A stretch of DNA of 64,000 nucleotides from Exiguobacterium sp. s122 (GCF_018618475.1 NZ_JACSMD010000002.1:62001-126000), one strand, 5' to 3'. Shown: positions 33,061 to 44,430, counted from the first letter of the stretch. Numbers and translations: made by a program. The notes: generated by a model not told the origin, from the sequence alone.

Positions 33061-34326
33061 ATGACCAAGAGTTCTGTAACCACGACGATTCAGTGGTTCA
33101 TTTTTATTTTAGCTACAAATATTGTACCACCGCTTTCGATCGCTGCCTTATTTGAACTGTCGCCGGCAGATACGATGACGTTCATCTCACGCTCACTGTT
33201 CATCTTCGCACTGTTCAGCATCATCCAGACGCTCCTCGGCCACCGCTTACCGATTCTTGAGGGTCCGGCCGGCATTTGGTGGGGTGTGTTCACACTTTAC
33301 GCCTCCATTGGTCCTGCCCTATACGGGAGCGGCCAAGAGACGCTCCAAGCGCTCGGCTTCATGCTGTTCTTGAGCGGTGTGCTCGGTGTGCTCATGACCG
33401 TCACCGGGATTTTACGTCGTATGCTGTCACTTTTTACGCCGCAAGTGCTCGGCGTCTATATGATTCTCCTCGTCCTCCAATTATCAGGTGCCGTCATCAA
33501 AGGCGGCTTCGGCGTGAGCGAGAGCGGCATCAATACGATTCAGGCAGTCGCAACGACCGGTCTCGTTTTGTTCGCCCTCACGCTTGAACGGAGCCGGTTC
33601 AAACAGTACGGCCTTGTCATGACGCTCCTCGTCGGATTCGGGCTGTTCAATCTGCTCGGGCTTGGTAACCCCATCGTCCGTTCGGAGTCGTTCTTCCTCG
33701 TCCCTGAGTTGTTCCCGTTCGGGGCTTGGGTATGGGATTGGAACTTGCTCCCGACCGCGTTCGTTATCACGCTCCTCCTCATGACGAACGTGCTCGCCAA
33801 TATCAAGTTGATCGAACGGATCGTCAGTTCAAGGACGAAGCAACAAGTCGAAGGAAACGTCCCGGCTTCAGGTATCGTCAGCGGCTTCAGCCAAATCGTG
33901 GCCGGATTGTTCGGTACGCCTGGCCCGGTCGCGATTTCGGGAACGGCCGGTTTCTTGTCTTCGACCGAGAGCGTGCATCGGACGCCTCACCTCATCGCCC
34001 ACACGCTCATGATGGTACTCGCTTTAGTCGGTCCGTTCGTCTCGCTCATCGCGAGTATCCCGGCCGCTGTCGGGTATGCCATCGTCACCCCGCTCATCGC
34101 GACGATGATCATCATCGGGATTAACGAGGCGGCGTTCGAGTTGAACCAAAAGACGGCCTCGCTCACGGTGGGCCTCCCGCTCGTCATCGGGGCCGGGGCG
34201 ATGCTGCTCCCGCCTGGGGCGATGAACGATTTGCCGCCGCTCCTTGCGACCGTATTCTCGAATGGACTCGTCCTTGGGACAATCGTTGCGTTGACGACGG
34301 CCATCCTGAGCCGCATCAAAGACTAA
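33061..34326 (+). CDS. NCS2-family nucleobase transporter
   Basis: This 421-residue membrane protein has about 14 helices and the NCS2 landmarks: ILEGPAGIWWG and GLFGTPGPVAISGTAGFLSSTESVH in the core substrate site. It is a proton-coupled importer for a purine or pyrimidine, clearly distinct from the xanthine permease at 35.4-36.7 kb. The exact base is unclear. No riboswitch is seen upstream. Confidence 0.83.
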   Translation: MTKSSVTTTIQWFIFILATNIVPPLSIAALFELSPADTMTFISRSLFIFALFSIIQTLLGHRLPILEGPAGIWWGVFTLYASIGPALYGSGQETLQALGFMLFLSGVLGVLMTVTGILRRMLSLFTPQVLGVYMILLVLQLSGAVIKGGFGVSESGINTIQAVATTGLVLFALTLERSRFKQYGLVMTLLVGFGLFNLLGLGNPIVRSESFFLVPELFPFGAWVWDWNLLPTAFVITLLLMTNVLANIKLIERIVSSRTKQQVEGNVPASGIVSGFSQIVAGLFGTPGPVAISGTAGFLSSTESVHRTPHLIAHTLMMVLALVGPFVSLIASIPAAVGYAIVTPLIATMIIIGINEAAFELNQKTASLTVGLPLVIGAGAMLLPPGAMNDLPPLLATVFSNGLVLGTIVALTTAILSRIKD

Positions 34327-34359
34327 AAGAACTGACCTCGGCGCGAGGTCAGTTCTTTT
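34325..34359. terminator. Bidirectional terminator
   Basis: 15-bp perfect stem (34325-34339 with 34345-34359) followed by TTTTT. Confidence 0.88.
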
Positions 34360-34741
34360 TCGTGACGTGCATATGGAATGCCCTGTCGTGCGGCAAGATG
34401 GCACCGTCTTCAAGCTCGAAATGAGCGCGGTCTTTCACATAGGTTGCAATCGAGCGCGTATCGCGGTGAAGCGCGCGTCGAAACGCTTGCTCGGCCGTAA
34501 TCGGGGTCCCATCGTCGTTTCGTAACGCGAGCCCCATCAGTTTATACCCGAGCGTCTGGCCGCCACGGCTCATTTGGCATGCCTCGAGCGCATACGCGAC
34601 GAGCGTCGGGGTAATGACCGTATGGACGAATTCGCTCTTTACTTTCTTCCGGACGATTTGCTCGACACCATAACTGACAAGTCCGGCGATGACGCTGTCA
34701 ATCAACACGGCTTGCGTTCGTTTTTTCGTCAGCGGTCTCAT
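34349..34741 (-). CDS. RDD-family membrane protein
   Basis: This protein of 130 residues shows the RDD pattern at the start (RTQAVLIDSVIAGLVSYGVEQI) and the GGQTLGYKLMGLALRNDDGTPIT motif after the second helix. The usual R-D-D is partly retained. Function is unknown; some members relate to ion or Na+/H+ transport. It overlaps the preceding NAD(P)-binding gene by 4 nt, so the two are co-translated. Confidence 0.8.
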   Translation of the reverse strand: MRPLTKKRTQAVLIDSVIAGLVSYGVEQIVRKKVKSEFVHTVITPTLVAYALEACQMSRGGQTLGYKLMGLALRNDDGTPITAEQAFRRALHRDTRSIATYVKDRAHFELEDGAILPHDRAFHMHVTKKN

Positions 34742-35385
34742 CGGCTCATCCTCTGCATCATGCCTGACGTCAACACTTCCGTGTCTTGTCCTTCTTCGGC
34801 GGCCATAATCAAGGCGCGCGCCACATGGAGTGCTTGAATCGGTGCAACGTCCGGTAACTTATCGAGTAACAACGGTTGGAGCGGACGGCTAACGACCTCT
34901 GCTACCTTCTCGCCAAGACGGAACTCTTTTCGATCCCCGAGCAGGAGCGACGGACGAGCGATAATCAAATGGTCGAACCCGAACACCTTCAGGCCGTTCT
35001 CGAGTTCCCCTTTGACTCGGTTATAGAAGAATGGCGAGCGGAGCGACGCCCCTTGCGCCGAGACGACGGCGTAACGTGTGGCACCATGTTGTTTGGCGAT
35101 TCGTGCCGTCTCGAGCGGCAAGTCGAGGTCGACGTGTTTGAACGCTTCTTTTGAACCGGCGACAGCAATCGTTGTCCCAAGCGCGCAGTAAACGTCATCG
35201 ATGTGAGGCAATGCCTCATTCATTCCTTCAAAACCAACGACTTCATGTAATTTCGGATGTTGCCAACGAGTCGAGCGGCGGACAACTATCCATACCGCGT
35301 CATACCGTTCTTCTTCAAGCAACTGCTCGACGAGCTCGCGTCCGATTAAACCGGTCGCGCCGACCACGAGTGCTGTTTTCCCCAT
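34738..35385 (-). CDS. NAD(P)H-binding oxidoreductase (HTATIP2-like)
   Basis: This 215-residue atypical short-chain dehydrogenase has the nucleotide motif VVGATGLIGRELVEQL (6-21), YCALGTTI and VSAQGASLRSPFFYNRVKGELE with the Tyr-x3-Lys-like site. It belongs to the NAD(P)H-binding group near HTATIP2/YraR. ATG 35385 follows AAGGGGG. The substrate is unknown. It is co-translated with the RDD gene. Confidence 0.82.
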   Translation of the reverse strand: MGKTALVVGATGLIGRELVEQLLEEERYDAVWIVVRRSTRWQHPKLHEVVGFEGMNEALPHIDDVYCALGTTIAVAGSKEAFKHVDLDLPLETARIAKQHGATRYAVVSAQGASLRSPFFYNRVKGELENGLKVFGFDHLIIARPSLLLGDRKEFRLGEKVAEVVSRPLQPLLLDKLPDVAPIQALHVARALIMAAEEGQDTEVLTSGMMQRMSR

Positions 35386-35419
35386 CCTCGTTCCCCCTTG
35401 ATTCGTAGTTGCTTTCAGT

Positions 35420-37470
<2,051 letters not shown>

Positions 37471-37494
37471 CTACTTATTTATAAGATAGAACTT

Positions 37495-37522
37495 ATTGTA
37501 GACGATATCTTTAGAAAAGCAA
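37495..37522 (-). promoter_or_regulatory. Promoter of xpt-pbuX
   Basis: TTGCTT (37522-37517), 16-nt spacer, TACAAT (37500-37495), about 30 nt ahead of the aptamer. Confidence 0.6.
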
Positions 37523-37547
37523 CACTTTCTAAACGGATAGCTAAAAG

Positions 37548-37584
37548 TTCGATTTTTCTGAAACTGCTGTATACTGAACGTATA
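37548..37584 (+). promoter_or_regulatory. Promoter and TATAC-N5-GTATA operator of the NAD(P)-binding gene
   Basis: Weak -35 TTCGAT (37548-37553), 16-nt spacer, -10 TATACT (37570-37575). The perfect inverted repeat TATAC-TGAAC-GTATA (37570-37584) begins at the -10. It is the same arm sequence and 5-nt spacing as in the azoR promoter. Confidence 0.55.
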
Positions 37585-37610
37585 CGAACTAGGATGGGAG
37601 CGATTATGCG

Positions 37611-38219
37611 ATGAAGCTATTTGTATTAGGCGCGACCGGCCGAACCGGTCACCAGTTCGTCGACCAAGCGACCGAACATGGCCATCACGTCACGGCTTTC
37701 GTGCGGGAACAGAAAAAGTTGATTCCGACGCCACAACTTGAAATCATTGAGGGCGACGTGACGGACGTTTCTGCATTGACGGACGCGATGAATGGTCACG
37801 ACGCGGTCGTCAGCTGTCTCGGGACCGACCTTTCGGATGAGGACTTTCTTGCTCGCGTGACCGATGCGCTCGTCCCAGCGATGAAAGCGAACGGCGTGAC
37901 GCGCGTTATCTATCTCGCCTCGGCCGGCATCGATCAGGAGATTCCCGGGCTAGCCGGAAAAGTCGTCACGTTCATGCTCCGAAAGCCGCTCCGTGACCAC
38001 CGGGCCGCAGTTGACCTGTGGCGCAATTCGTCATTCGATTATACAATCGTGCGGCCGATGCAACTGACGGATGGCCCTCGGACGTCGGTCTATCGCGTGT
38101 CCGTCGATGGCATTCCAGACAACGGGAAACAGATATCCCGGGCCGACGTTGCCCAGTTCATGTTGAACGCTGCCGAAGATCAGCTGTTCATCCGCCAATC
38201 GATTGGACTGGCGTACTAA
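37611..38219 (+). CDS. NAD(P)-binding oxidoreductase (NmrA/YhfK-like)
   Basis: This 202-residue Rossmann-fold protein has the nucleotide motif FVLGATGRTGHQFVDQA (4-20) and the SDR-a5-like segment IYLASAGIDQEI. The family includes NADPH-dependent quinone-type reductases and regulators lacking activity. It is divergent from xpt. The shared operator links it to the azoreductase, so a role in handling electrophiles is a fair inference. Confidence 0.83.
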   Translation: MKLFVLGATGRTGHQFVDQATEHGHHVTAFVREQKKLIPTPQLEIIEGDVTDVSALTDAMNGHDAVVSCLGTDLSDEDFLARVTDALVPAMKANGVTRVIYLASAGIDQEIPGLAGKVVTFMLRKPLRDHRAAVDLWRNSSFDYTIVRPMQLTDGPRTSVYRVSVDGIPDNGKQISRADVAQFMLNAAEDQLFIRQSIGLAY

Positions 38220-38279
38220 TTTTATTCAATTCATGCTACAATATCGGATAGTCAAATTTGAAAGGAACGAATACAACAC

Positions 38280-39833
38280 ATGAGTATATTATCGGTACAA
38301 AACTTGAGCCACGGCTTCGGTGACCGCGCTATTTTAAACGACGTCTCTTTCCGCCTTTTGAAAGGCGAACACATCGGCCTCGTCGGGGCGAACGGTGAAG
38401 GAAAATCGACGTTCATGAACATCATCACGCGTAAATTGCAACCGGACGAAGGGAAAATCGAATGGGCGAAAAACGTCCGTGTCGGCTATCTCGACCAGCA
38501 TGCGGTCCTCGAGCGCGGTATGACGATTCGAGACGTCTTGAAGAGCGCGTTCCAATACTTGATTGACATGGAGACACGCATCGGCGAACTCTACATGGAG
38601 ATGGGTGACGCGACACCGGAGCAGATGGAAGACATGCTCGCAGAAGTCGGGGAACTCCAAGAGATGCTCGACTCAAACGACTTTTATATCATCGATGCCA
38701 AAGTCGAGGAAGTCGCGCGTGGTCTTGGCATTTTAGACGTCGGACTCGACCGTGACGTCACGGACCTCTCTGGTGGGCAACGGACGAAAGTATTGCTCGC
38801 GAAGTTGCTTCTCGAGAAGCCAGACATCCTCCTTCTCGATGAGCCGACGAACTATTTGGACGAGGTGCACATCGAATGGTTGAAACGCTATCTCCAGAAC
38901 TACGACAACGCGTTCATTTTGATTTCCCACGATATCCCGTTCTTGAATAGCGTCATCAACTTGGTCTATCACATGGAAAACCAGGACTTGTCGCGCTACG
39001 TCGGCGACTACGACAAGTTCATGGAAGTGTACGAGATGAAACGGGCACAGCTTGAGTCGGCCTACAAACGCCAACAAGCGGAAATCGCAGACTTGAAAGA
39101 CTTCGTCGCCCGGAACAAGGCACGTGTCTCGACACGGAACATGGCGATGTCGCGTCAGAAAAAACTCGACAAGATGGACGTTATCGAACTGAGTGCGGAA
39201 CGTCCGAAGCCTGAATTCCGCTTCCTTCAAGCCCGCACGTCAGGTCGTCTCATCTTTGACGCCAAAGGCCTCGTCATCGGATACGACGAACCGCTCTCAC
39301 GTCCGCTCGACCTGCAGATGGAGCGCGGTCAAAAAATCGCCCTCGTCGGTGCGAACGGCATCGGGAAGACGACGCTGTTGAAGAGCCTCCTCGGGTTGAT
39401 CAATCCGCTCGAAGGAACCGTCGAACGCGGTGAGTTCTTGGAGATCGGGTACTTCGAGCAAGAAGCGGCCGTCAGCAACAACACATGTATCGAAGAGATT
39501 TGGAGCGAGTTCCCGTCACTTAACCAACAACAAGTCCGGGCCATGCTCGCGAAATGCGGTCTCATGACGAAGCATATCGAGAGTAAAATCGCCGTCCTCA
39601 GTGGTGGCGAAAAGGCGAAAGTCCGCCTCTGTAAGCTTCAAAACAATGAATCGAACCTTCTCCTCCTCGATGAGCCGACGAACCACTTGGACGTCGATGC
39701 GAAGGAAGAGTTGAAACGTGCGTTGAAAGAATATAAAGGCAGTATCCTACTCATCAGTCACGAACCAGAGTTCTACCAAGACATCGTCACAGACGTCTGG
39801 AACTGTGAGTCGTGGACGACGAAAGTATTCTAA
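38280..39833 (+). CDS. ABC-F ATPase (YkpA/YbiT-type)
   Basis: This 517-residue soluble protein has two ABC domains: Walker A GANGEGKST and GANGIGKTT, signatures LSGGQRTK and LSGGEKAK, Walker B LLLLDEPTN twice, linked by the charged helical linker (about 245-310). This is the ABC-F fold of ribosome-bound translation factors. The N-terminal start and lack of a C-terminal extension fit the YbiT/YkpA class (translation maintenance), not the antibiotic-resistance type. An extended -10 (TGCTACAAT) lies upstream at 38232-38240. Confidence 0.88.
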   Translation: MSILSVQNLSHGFGDRAILNDVSFRLLKGEHIGLVGANGEGKSTFMNIITRKLQPDEGKIEWAKNVRVGYLDQHAVLERGMTIRDVLKSAFQYLIDMETRIGELYMEMGDATPEQMEDMLAEVGELQEMLDSNDFYIIDAKVEEVARGLGILDVGLDRDVTDLSGGQRTKVLLAKLLLEKPDILLLDEPTNYLDEVHIEWLKRYLQNYDNAFILISHDIPFLNSVINLVYHMENQDLSRYVGDYDKFMEVYEMKRAQLESAYKRQQAEIADLKDFVARNKARVSTRNMAMSRQKKLDKMDVIELSAERPKPEFRFLQARTSGRLIFDAKGLVIGYDEPLSRPLDLQMERGQKIALVGANGIGKTTLLKSLLGLINPLEGTVERGEFLEIGYFEQEAAVSNNTCIEEIWSEFPSLNQQQVRAMLAKCGLMTKHIESKIAVLSGGEKAKVRLCKLQNNESNLLLLDEPTNHLDVDAKEELKRALKEYKGSILLISHEPEFYQDIVTDVWNCESWTTKVF

Positions 39834-39852
39834 CTTGTAGAGGAAGTGTCGC

Positions 39853-40977
39853 ATGACTGGCCCAATCCAATTGAACGAACGGATCGTTCTATACGACATC
39901 ATTCGAGGATTTGCCTTATGCGGCATTTTTCTCGTCAATATCCCGAGTATGCTCGGGAGCGACTGGATGTTCGGTCGCCCCGACTATACGGGGAGTGACT
40001 TGGTCGTCCGGACGCTGTTCGACATGTTCATCCAGACGAAGTTTTACACGATTTTCTCACTATTGTTTGGCATCGGGTTCTCGATTTTCCTTGAGCGTTC
40101 GTACGCTCGGGGCGAATCGGCGAGCCGATACATTCGGCGCATTGCAATCTTATTTTTGTTCGGACTTGCTCACTTGGCCATCTGGTCGGGTGACATCTTA
40201 CATACGTATGCGATGTGGGGCTTACTGCTCCCGCTGTTTTATCGCTTGAGTAATCGGGCCATCTTGACGTGGGCGTGGAGTTTATTGCTCGGAAGTTTCT
40301 TCTTGCTTTACGTCTCCTCCGCGCTCGCGGAATGGACCAAAGGCGGATCGTTCTACTCTGGTATTCCGTTCCCGACCCTGTTTAATGACGGGTTCAGTGC
40401 TTGGTTCGATTATCGTCTAAATGTCGAAATCTTTTCTGCTATCTCAAACTCCCTTCTCGTCGGGGTTGAAATTTTAAGCATCTTCTTGTTCGGACTCTAT
40501 ATCGGACGAGAGCGAAAACTACTTACGTGGACCGTTCAAGGACTGACACGGACGGCCATCGTCTGCGCCGTGCTCGCGTTGCCATTTTTCGGTGTCATCT
40601 TGTGGCATCATTACGGGGGTGGCGACGCTTATTACTGGGTGAACTTGATTGCCGTCCTCATTTCTGGTAAATTACTTGCCACAACATATGTCTGTCTCTT
40701 TACCATCGCCGTTCGGAAAGGTCGGTCGTTCCGTCCGCTCCAAGTGCTTGGTCGGATGGCGCTGACGAACTATTTGACGCACACGCTTGTCGTCTTCCTC
40801 CCGGTCATCGCGCTCGGCGCCTATGGCCAGCTTTCGTTGACGCAAGGAGTCTTTCTAAGCATCGCGATTTTGATCGCACAGGCGTTCTTCTCGATGTGGT
40901 GGCTGAAGTCACACCGTTACGGACCGTTCGAGAAGTTATGGCGTATCGGGACGTATGGGTTGCAACGAAAATCTTAA
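39853..40977 (+). CDS. DUF418-family membrane protein (YeiB-like)
   Basis: This 374-residue protein has about ten helices. The first helix region (NERIVLYDIIRGFALCGIFLVNIPSM) and the C-terminal DUF418 domain with MALTNYLTHTLVV and FSMWWLKSHRYGPFEKLWR are typical. The family relates to acyltransferase-3-like membrane proteins; the substrate is unknown. It lies 19 nt after the ABC-F gene, so the two are probably co-transcribed. Confidence 0.87.
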   Translation: MTGPIQLNERIVLYDIIRGFALCGIFLVNIPSMLGSDWMFGRPDYTGSDLVVRTLFDMFIQTKFYTIFSLLFGIGFSIFLERSYARGESASRYIRRIAILFLFGLAHLAIWSGDILHTYAMWGLLLPLFYRLSNRAILTWAWSLLLGSFFLLYVSSALAEWTKGGSFYSGIPFPTLFNDGFSAWFDYRLNVEIFSAISNSLLVGVEILSIFLFGLYIGRERKLLTWTVQGLTRTAIVCAVLALPFFGVILWHHYGGGDAYYWVNLIAVLISGKLLATTYVCLFTIAVRKGRSFRPLQVLGRMALTNYLTHTLVVFLPVIALGAYGQLSLTQGVFLSIAILIAQAFFSMWWLKSHRYGPFEKLWRIGTYGLQRKS

Positions 40978-40990
40978 CAAGCATCATAAC

Positions 40991-41019
40991 GGCTCGAAGC
41001 GTCTGCTTCGAGCCTTGTT
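40991..41019 (+). terminator. Terminator of the ABC-F/DUF418 unit
   Basis: Perfect 10-bp stem GGCTCGAAGC / GCTTCGAGCC with a GTCT loop, then TTGTTT. Confidence 0.8.
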
Positions 41020-41024
41020 TACAT

Positions 41025-41516
41025 TCAACGGTCCGGTTTTACCTTCAGGTTCAACAACATCAGGGCGATCCCGATCCACAGTGTCAACCCGACGTACATG
41101 AAGAACGTATTGACGTTGAACAGTTGATTGTTCATGTAAATGGAAAAGACATCGCTCGTGATGCTGTTCGCGTAGTTTAAGTCTCCACGCCCCGGCTGAT
41201 TTAAGACGATTTCCGTCACGTACGTCCGGTACCGGTCAAATGCGTTCATCTGATAGCGATACCCCGCAACAAGCAATATCGGGAGGAAGAAGAAGCCACC
41301 CCATAGTAAGCGTGGTCGCACGTTCGTCATCAGTTCCATCCAGCCGAGCATAAAAAGCAGGATGAAAAAGAAAAGAAAAAACAGGCCGATGAGCGCCGGA
41401 TTCCCGTTTCCGGATATGTCCTCCGGTTGGACGGTCATCACGTTTCCTAGATAGAAAATACCGGCACACACCCCAAATCCGAGTCCCATCATCCAGCCGA
41501 TTCGCTTCTTGTTCAT
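41025..41516 (-). CDS. Hypothetical membrane protein, 163 residues
   Basis: I do not recognise this protein. It has four predicted helices (about 8-26, 43-62, 70-87 and 138-157) with a soluble loop of about 50 residues between helices 3 and 4 that carries NAFDRYRTYVTEIVLN. There is a positive C-terminus. No motif points to a function. It stands alone between a terminator and ppaC. Confidence 0.7.
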   Translation of the reverse strand: MNKKRIGWMMGLGFGVCAGIFYLGNVMTVQPEDISGNGNPALIGLFFLFFFILLFMLGWMELMTNVRPRLLWGGFFFLPILLVAGYRYQMNAFDRYRTYVTEIVLNQPGRGDLNYANSITSDVFSIYMNNQLFNVNTFFMYVGLTLWIGIALMLLNLKVKPDR

Positions 41517-41583
41517 GTGCGCTCCCCATTCATCGTTCGATTCATCATAAACTCAGTATAAGGCTACTTTTTCCAATTCCCCA

Positions 41584-41617
41584 TAAAAATGAACATCCCG
41601 TCTCCAGGATGTTCATT
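41584..41617 (-). terminator. Terminator of ppaC
   Basis: 11-bp stem AATGAACATCC / GGATGTTCATT, T-run on the minus strand. Confidence 0.82.
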
Positions 41618-41623
41618 CACACG

Positions 41624-42553
41624 TCAGTTTGTCGCCGTCTCTGTTAACACAGGGACGATTTGTTTTTTCCGTGACACGACGCCAGGAAGTGTCGCCAATC
41701 CTTCTTGAAGCTCAACGTTGAACGCCTTCTCGAACAAGTCCGTCTTCTCACCGACGACGAGCGCTTCTGAGTCGTTCGTTAAGATGTTTGTGATGGCGAG
41801 AACGAACAAGTCGAGCTCTTTGTCCAACAATTTCACCGCCATCGCCGCTTCGACGTCAGCTTTACGGTTCAATACGTCGTTCGCGTCGACCGTGTTCACT
41901 TGTGCGATTTCCACACGGTAGTCGCCCATCGCGAACTCTTTCGAGTCGAGCGTGATGAGTTCAGGCACGGTCTTTTGGCTCAAATCAGCCCCCGCTTTTA
42001 GCATCTCAAGACCGTACGCCTCGACGTCTGTCCCAGAGATCTCAGCAAGCTCTTTCGCTGCTTTGATGTCCTCGTCCGTGCACGTTGGTGATTTGAAGAG
42101 GAGCGAGTCCGAGATGATGGCCGAGAGCATCAAACCAGCCATGTCCGGAGCGATTTCAATCCCGTGCTCTTTGTAGAGTTTAAGTAAAATCGTCGCCGTG
42201 CAACCGACTGGCTCGGCCCGGTAGTAAAGCGGGTCTGCCGTTTGGAAGTTCGCGATGCGGTGGTGATCGATGACTTCGAGAATGCGCACGTCTTCGATGT
42301 CGACCGCGCTCTGTTGGAACTCGTTATGGTCGACTAAGATGACCGCGTTCGCTTCGTCTGAGACGCGTTCGACTAGGCGTGGCGCTTTGACGCGGAAGTG
42401 GTCGAGTGCGTATTGCGTCTCGTTGCTCACTTCACCGAGACGAACCGCCTCTGCGTCCATCCCTAACTTCTTTTTCAGCTCCGCATAGGCGAGCGCTGAA
42501 CAAATCGTGTCCGTATCCGGGTTTTTATGTCCGAAGACAAGTACTGTACTCAT
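41624..42553 (-). CDS. ppaC: Manganese-dependent inorganic pyrophosphatase
   Basis: This 309-residue family II (DHH) pyrophosphatase is cytosolic. Metal ligands lie in [10 protein letters not shown] (7-16), VDHNE and the DHHR motif, and the C-terminal DHHA2 domain has [10 protein letters not shown], which binds phosphate. It pulls nucleic acid and other biosynthetic reactions forward by hydrolysing PPi. It is monocistronic. Confidence 0.96.
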   Translation of the reverse strand: MSTVLVFGHKNPDTDTICSALAYAELKKKLGMDAEAVRLGEVSNETQYALDHFRVKAPRLVERVSDEANAVILVDHNEFQQSAVDIEDVRILEVIDHHRIANFQTADPLYYRAEPVGCTATILLKLYKEHGIEIAPDMAGLMLSAIISDSLLFKSPTCTDEDIKAAKELAEISGTDVEAYGLEMLKAGADLSQKTVPELITLDSKEFAMGDYRVEIAQVNTVDANDVLNRKADVEAAMAVKLLDKELDLFVLAITNILTNDSEALVVGEKTDLFEKAFNVELQEGLATLPGVVSRKKQIVPVLTETATN

Positions 42554-42625
42554 AGTTCATTCTCCTCACTGAATAGTATTCCCTCATCCATTATAACGTC
42601 TATGCCCGTTCTTTCAATTGCAAAA

Positions 42626-42648
42626 CAAAAAGAGCCCGCGGGCTCTTT
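42626..42648 (-). terminator. Terminator of the small acidic ORF
   Basis: 9-bp stem AAAGAGCCC/GGGCTCTTT with a two-base centre, T-rich on the minus strand. Confidence 0.75.
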
Positions 42649-42781
42649 ATGATTGTTCGTCTTCGTCTGTCTCTTCAAGGTCCGAATGGTCCCCTTTTGA
42701 GTCTTCCTCGTGTGAGATGTCGGGTTGATCGCGTTTCAACTTCTCACGTTCTTCTTGTTCGCGTTTGTCTTTGTCTGACAT
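42647..42781 (-). CDS. Small highly charged protein, 44 residues
   Basis: This ORF is too short for most gene lists. ATG 42781 has the SD AAAGGGTGAAG. The peptide starts MSDKDKREQEEREKLKRD and ends with an acidic run rich in Glu/Asp; more than half of the residues are charged, and it has no Cys or aromatic residue. It is bounded by its own terminator, which supports a real gene. It is probably an intrinsically disordered small protein of unknown role. Confidence 0.6.
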   Translation of the reverse strand: MSDKDKREQEEREKLKRDQPDISHEEDSKGDHSDLEETDEDEQS

Positions 42782-42876
42782 GCATCTTCACCCTTTCGGT
42801 TTTGTCATGTCGTAGACTGTTCCCCGAGGATGTCTCATTCAAACAGATGTCACCCATCTGTTAACGAATTGTGATG

Positions 42877-43158
42877 TTACGCTTGTACGAATACGACTTC
42901 ATCGCCGCGAATCTCGACGTTGACGTCCTGTCCTTGGAATAACCACTCATCTTGTTCGGCCACGACGAAACGAATCCCGTCCGCCTCGGTTTCAACGGCC
43001 GCGTTATCGATGTCCTCTGTGATGACGCCAACCGAAAAGCCGTGCGTCAAATCGGTCGAGCCCCCGTACTTGGCAAATAGACGCACCGTCTCGCCTGATT
43101 TCACTTCCATCTCGTCTTTAAAGAATTGAAGCGCCTCTTCTGTCACATTAATCTTCAT
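42877..43158 (-). CDS. HesB/YneR-like protein
   Basis: This 93-residue protein has the HesB-like (Fe-S biogenesis) fold: MKINVTEEALQFFKDEMEVKSGETVRLFAKYGGSTD at the start, FVVAEQDEWLF in the middle. The three metal-binding Cys of A-type Fe-S carriers are absent (no Cys at all), as in the Bacillus YneR group, so it is not an Fe-S carrier in the usual sense. Function is unknown. Confidence 0.83.
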   Translation of the reverse strand: MKINVTEEALQFFKDEMEVKSGETVRLFAKYGGSTDLTHGFSVGVITEDIDNAAVETEADGIRFVVAEQDEWLFQGQDVNVEIRGDEVVFVQA

Positions 43159-43225
43159 CTGACATCCTCCTCTCGACTTCTGTCTTCATTCTAATCGTTT
43201 CTGAATACCCGAGCGAGGAAGTTGC

Positions 43226-44185
43226 CTATACGGTCATGCCCGGTATGTGTGTGACCGTCAAACTTTTTTGGACGACCGGTCCACCTGTCATCTCTTGGAA
43301 CGTGGCATCAAATAAGGCACGGCCGATGTCTTCGTTCGGGGAGCGCATCGTCGATAAACCGAACGCCTGCCCAATCGGATGACCGTCAAAGCCGAGCACG
43401 GCAACGTCATACGGCACCCGAAGACCACGGCGAGCCGCTTCTCCTAAAAAGCCGAGGGCGACATAATCGGACGAGAAAAAGAGCGCACGGGGGCGCTCCT
43501 GTTCAGAGAGGAAAGCCGAGACTAGCTGCTTCCCGTCCTCACTCGTCAAGTATCCACTAAAGATCCATCGCTCACGCGCGGACGCCACTTCATCGAAGTA
43601 TGCCCGCTGACGCGCGATGGAGCTTGGACTATCCGCCCTTGACAAGATGATGCCGATGTCTTCATGGCCGGCCTCTGCCAACACACGGAGACCGGCTTGA
43701 AATGCAGTGTAATGATCAACGTGTACAGACGAAATCGTCTCCGGTGCCCCGACTGTCGCGACAGCGATTGGACCATAGGCCCGATACGTCGTCATCTCTT
43801 CGAATGTCATCGTATGGGACAGCACAATTGCCCCGTCGACTTCCCGATGTTTCAATAAATCGAGCGCTTGTCGTTCTTGGTCGAGTCGATATTCAGTTTG
43901 CCACATGACGAGTCGGTAGTCTTTTGTGAGTGCAGCTTTGGCCAACCCGTTGACGAACAAGCCATAATACGGGTGGTCCATATACGGCAAGACCACGACA
44001 AATCGCTGTGTCCGGCCGGTCGAGAGCGTCAACGCCTGTTGATTCCGCAAATAGCCAAGCTCTTTCATCGCCCGTTGCACCCGTTCCCGTTTCTCGTCAG
44101 ACACGTACGGATGGGCATTGATGACACGCGACACCGTCGTCACGGACACGTTTGCATGTCTTGCGATATCTCGAATGTTGGCCAA
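43226..44185 (-). CDS. LacI-family transcriptional regulator
   Basis: This 319-residue protein has the LacI helix-turn-helix (NIRDIARHANVSVTTVSRVINAHPYVS, 3-29) with hinge helix region (LGYLRNQQALTLSTG) and a periplasmic-binding-protein-like effector domain. The start is TTG 44185 with a GAGGTGAG SD overlapping the stop of the small gene upstream. The perfect palindrome at 44464-44479 is a likely own operator. No sugar gene is adjacent, so the effector is unknown. Confidence 0.9.
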   Translation of the reverse strand: MANIRDIARHANVSVTTVSRVINAHPYVSDEKRERVQRAMKELGYLRNQQALTLSTGRTQRFVVVLPYMDHPYYGLFVNGLAKAALTKDYRLVMWQTEYRLDQERQALDLLKHREVDGAIVLSHTMTFEEMTTYRAYGPIAVATVGAPETISSVHVDHYTAFQAGLRVLAEAGHEDIGIILSRADSPSSIARQRAYFDEVASARERWIFSGYLTSEDGKQLVSAFLSEQERPRALFFSSDYVALGFLGEAARRGLRVPYDVAVLGFDGHPIGQAFGLSTMRSPNEDIGRALFDATFQEMTGGPVVQKSLTVTHIPGMTV

Positions 44186-44196
44186 CTCGTCTCACC

Positions 44197-44430
44197 TCAG
44201 TTTGTCAGTCTTTGCATATAGTGTACCCAGTTTGCATTCGGACTGCCACCCTTGTCGATCACCTGCGTACGAATCGCTTGTACAAGACGGAATCGTTCTT
44301 CGATCGGCAACTGAAGGAATTCATCTTGAAAATGGCTACACAACATTCTTCCGAACGGTGTGTACAACTGATTGATTACCAGTTCATAGACGATTCCGCT
44401 GCAAAATGTCTTCCATGTTGATCCATTCAT
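44197..44430 (-). CDS. Small protein in the LacI operon, 77 residues
   Basis: I do not recognise this protein. It is soluble and mostly helical; ATG 44430 has the SD AAGGAGGGG 7 nt upstream. The frame is open eight codons further without an SD. Two Cys (C9, C30) are present. It lies 11 nt before the LacI start, so it is co-transcribed and perhaps translationally coupled. Confidence 0.68.
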   Translation of the reverse strand: MNGSTWKTFCSGIVYELVINQLYTPFGRMLCSHFQDEFLQLPIEERFRLVQAIRTQVIDKGGSPNANWVHYMQRLTN

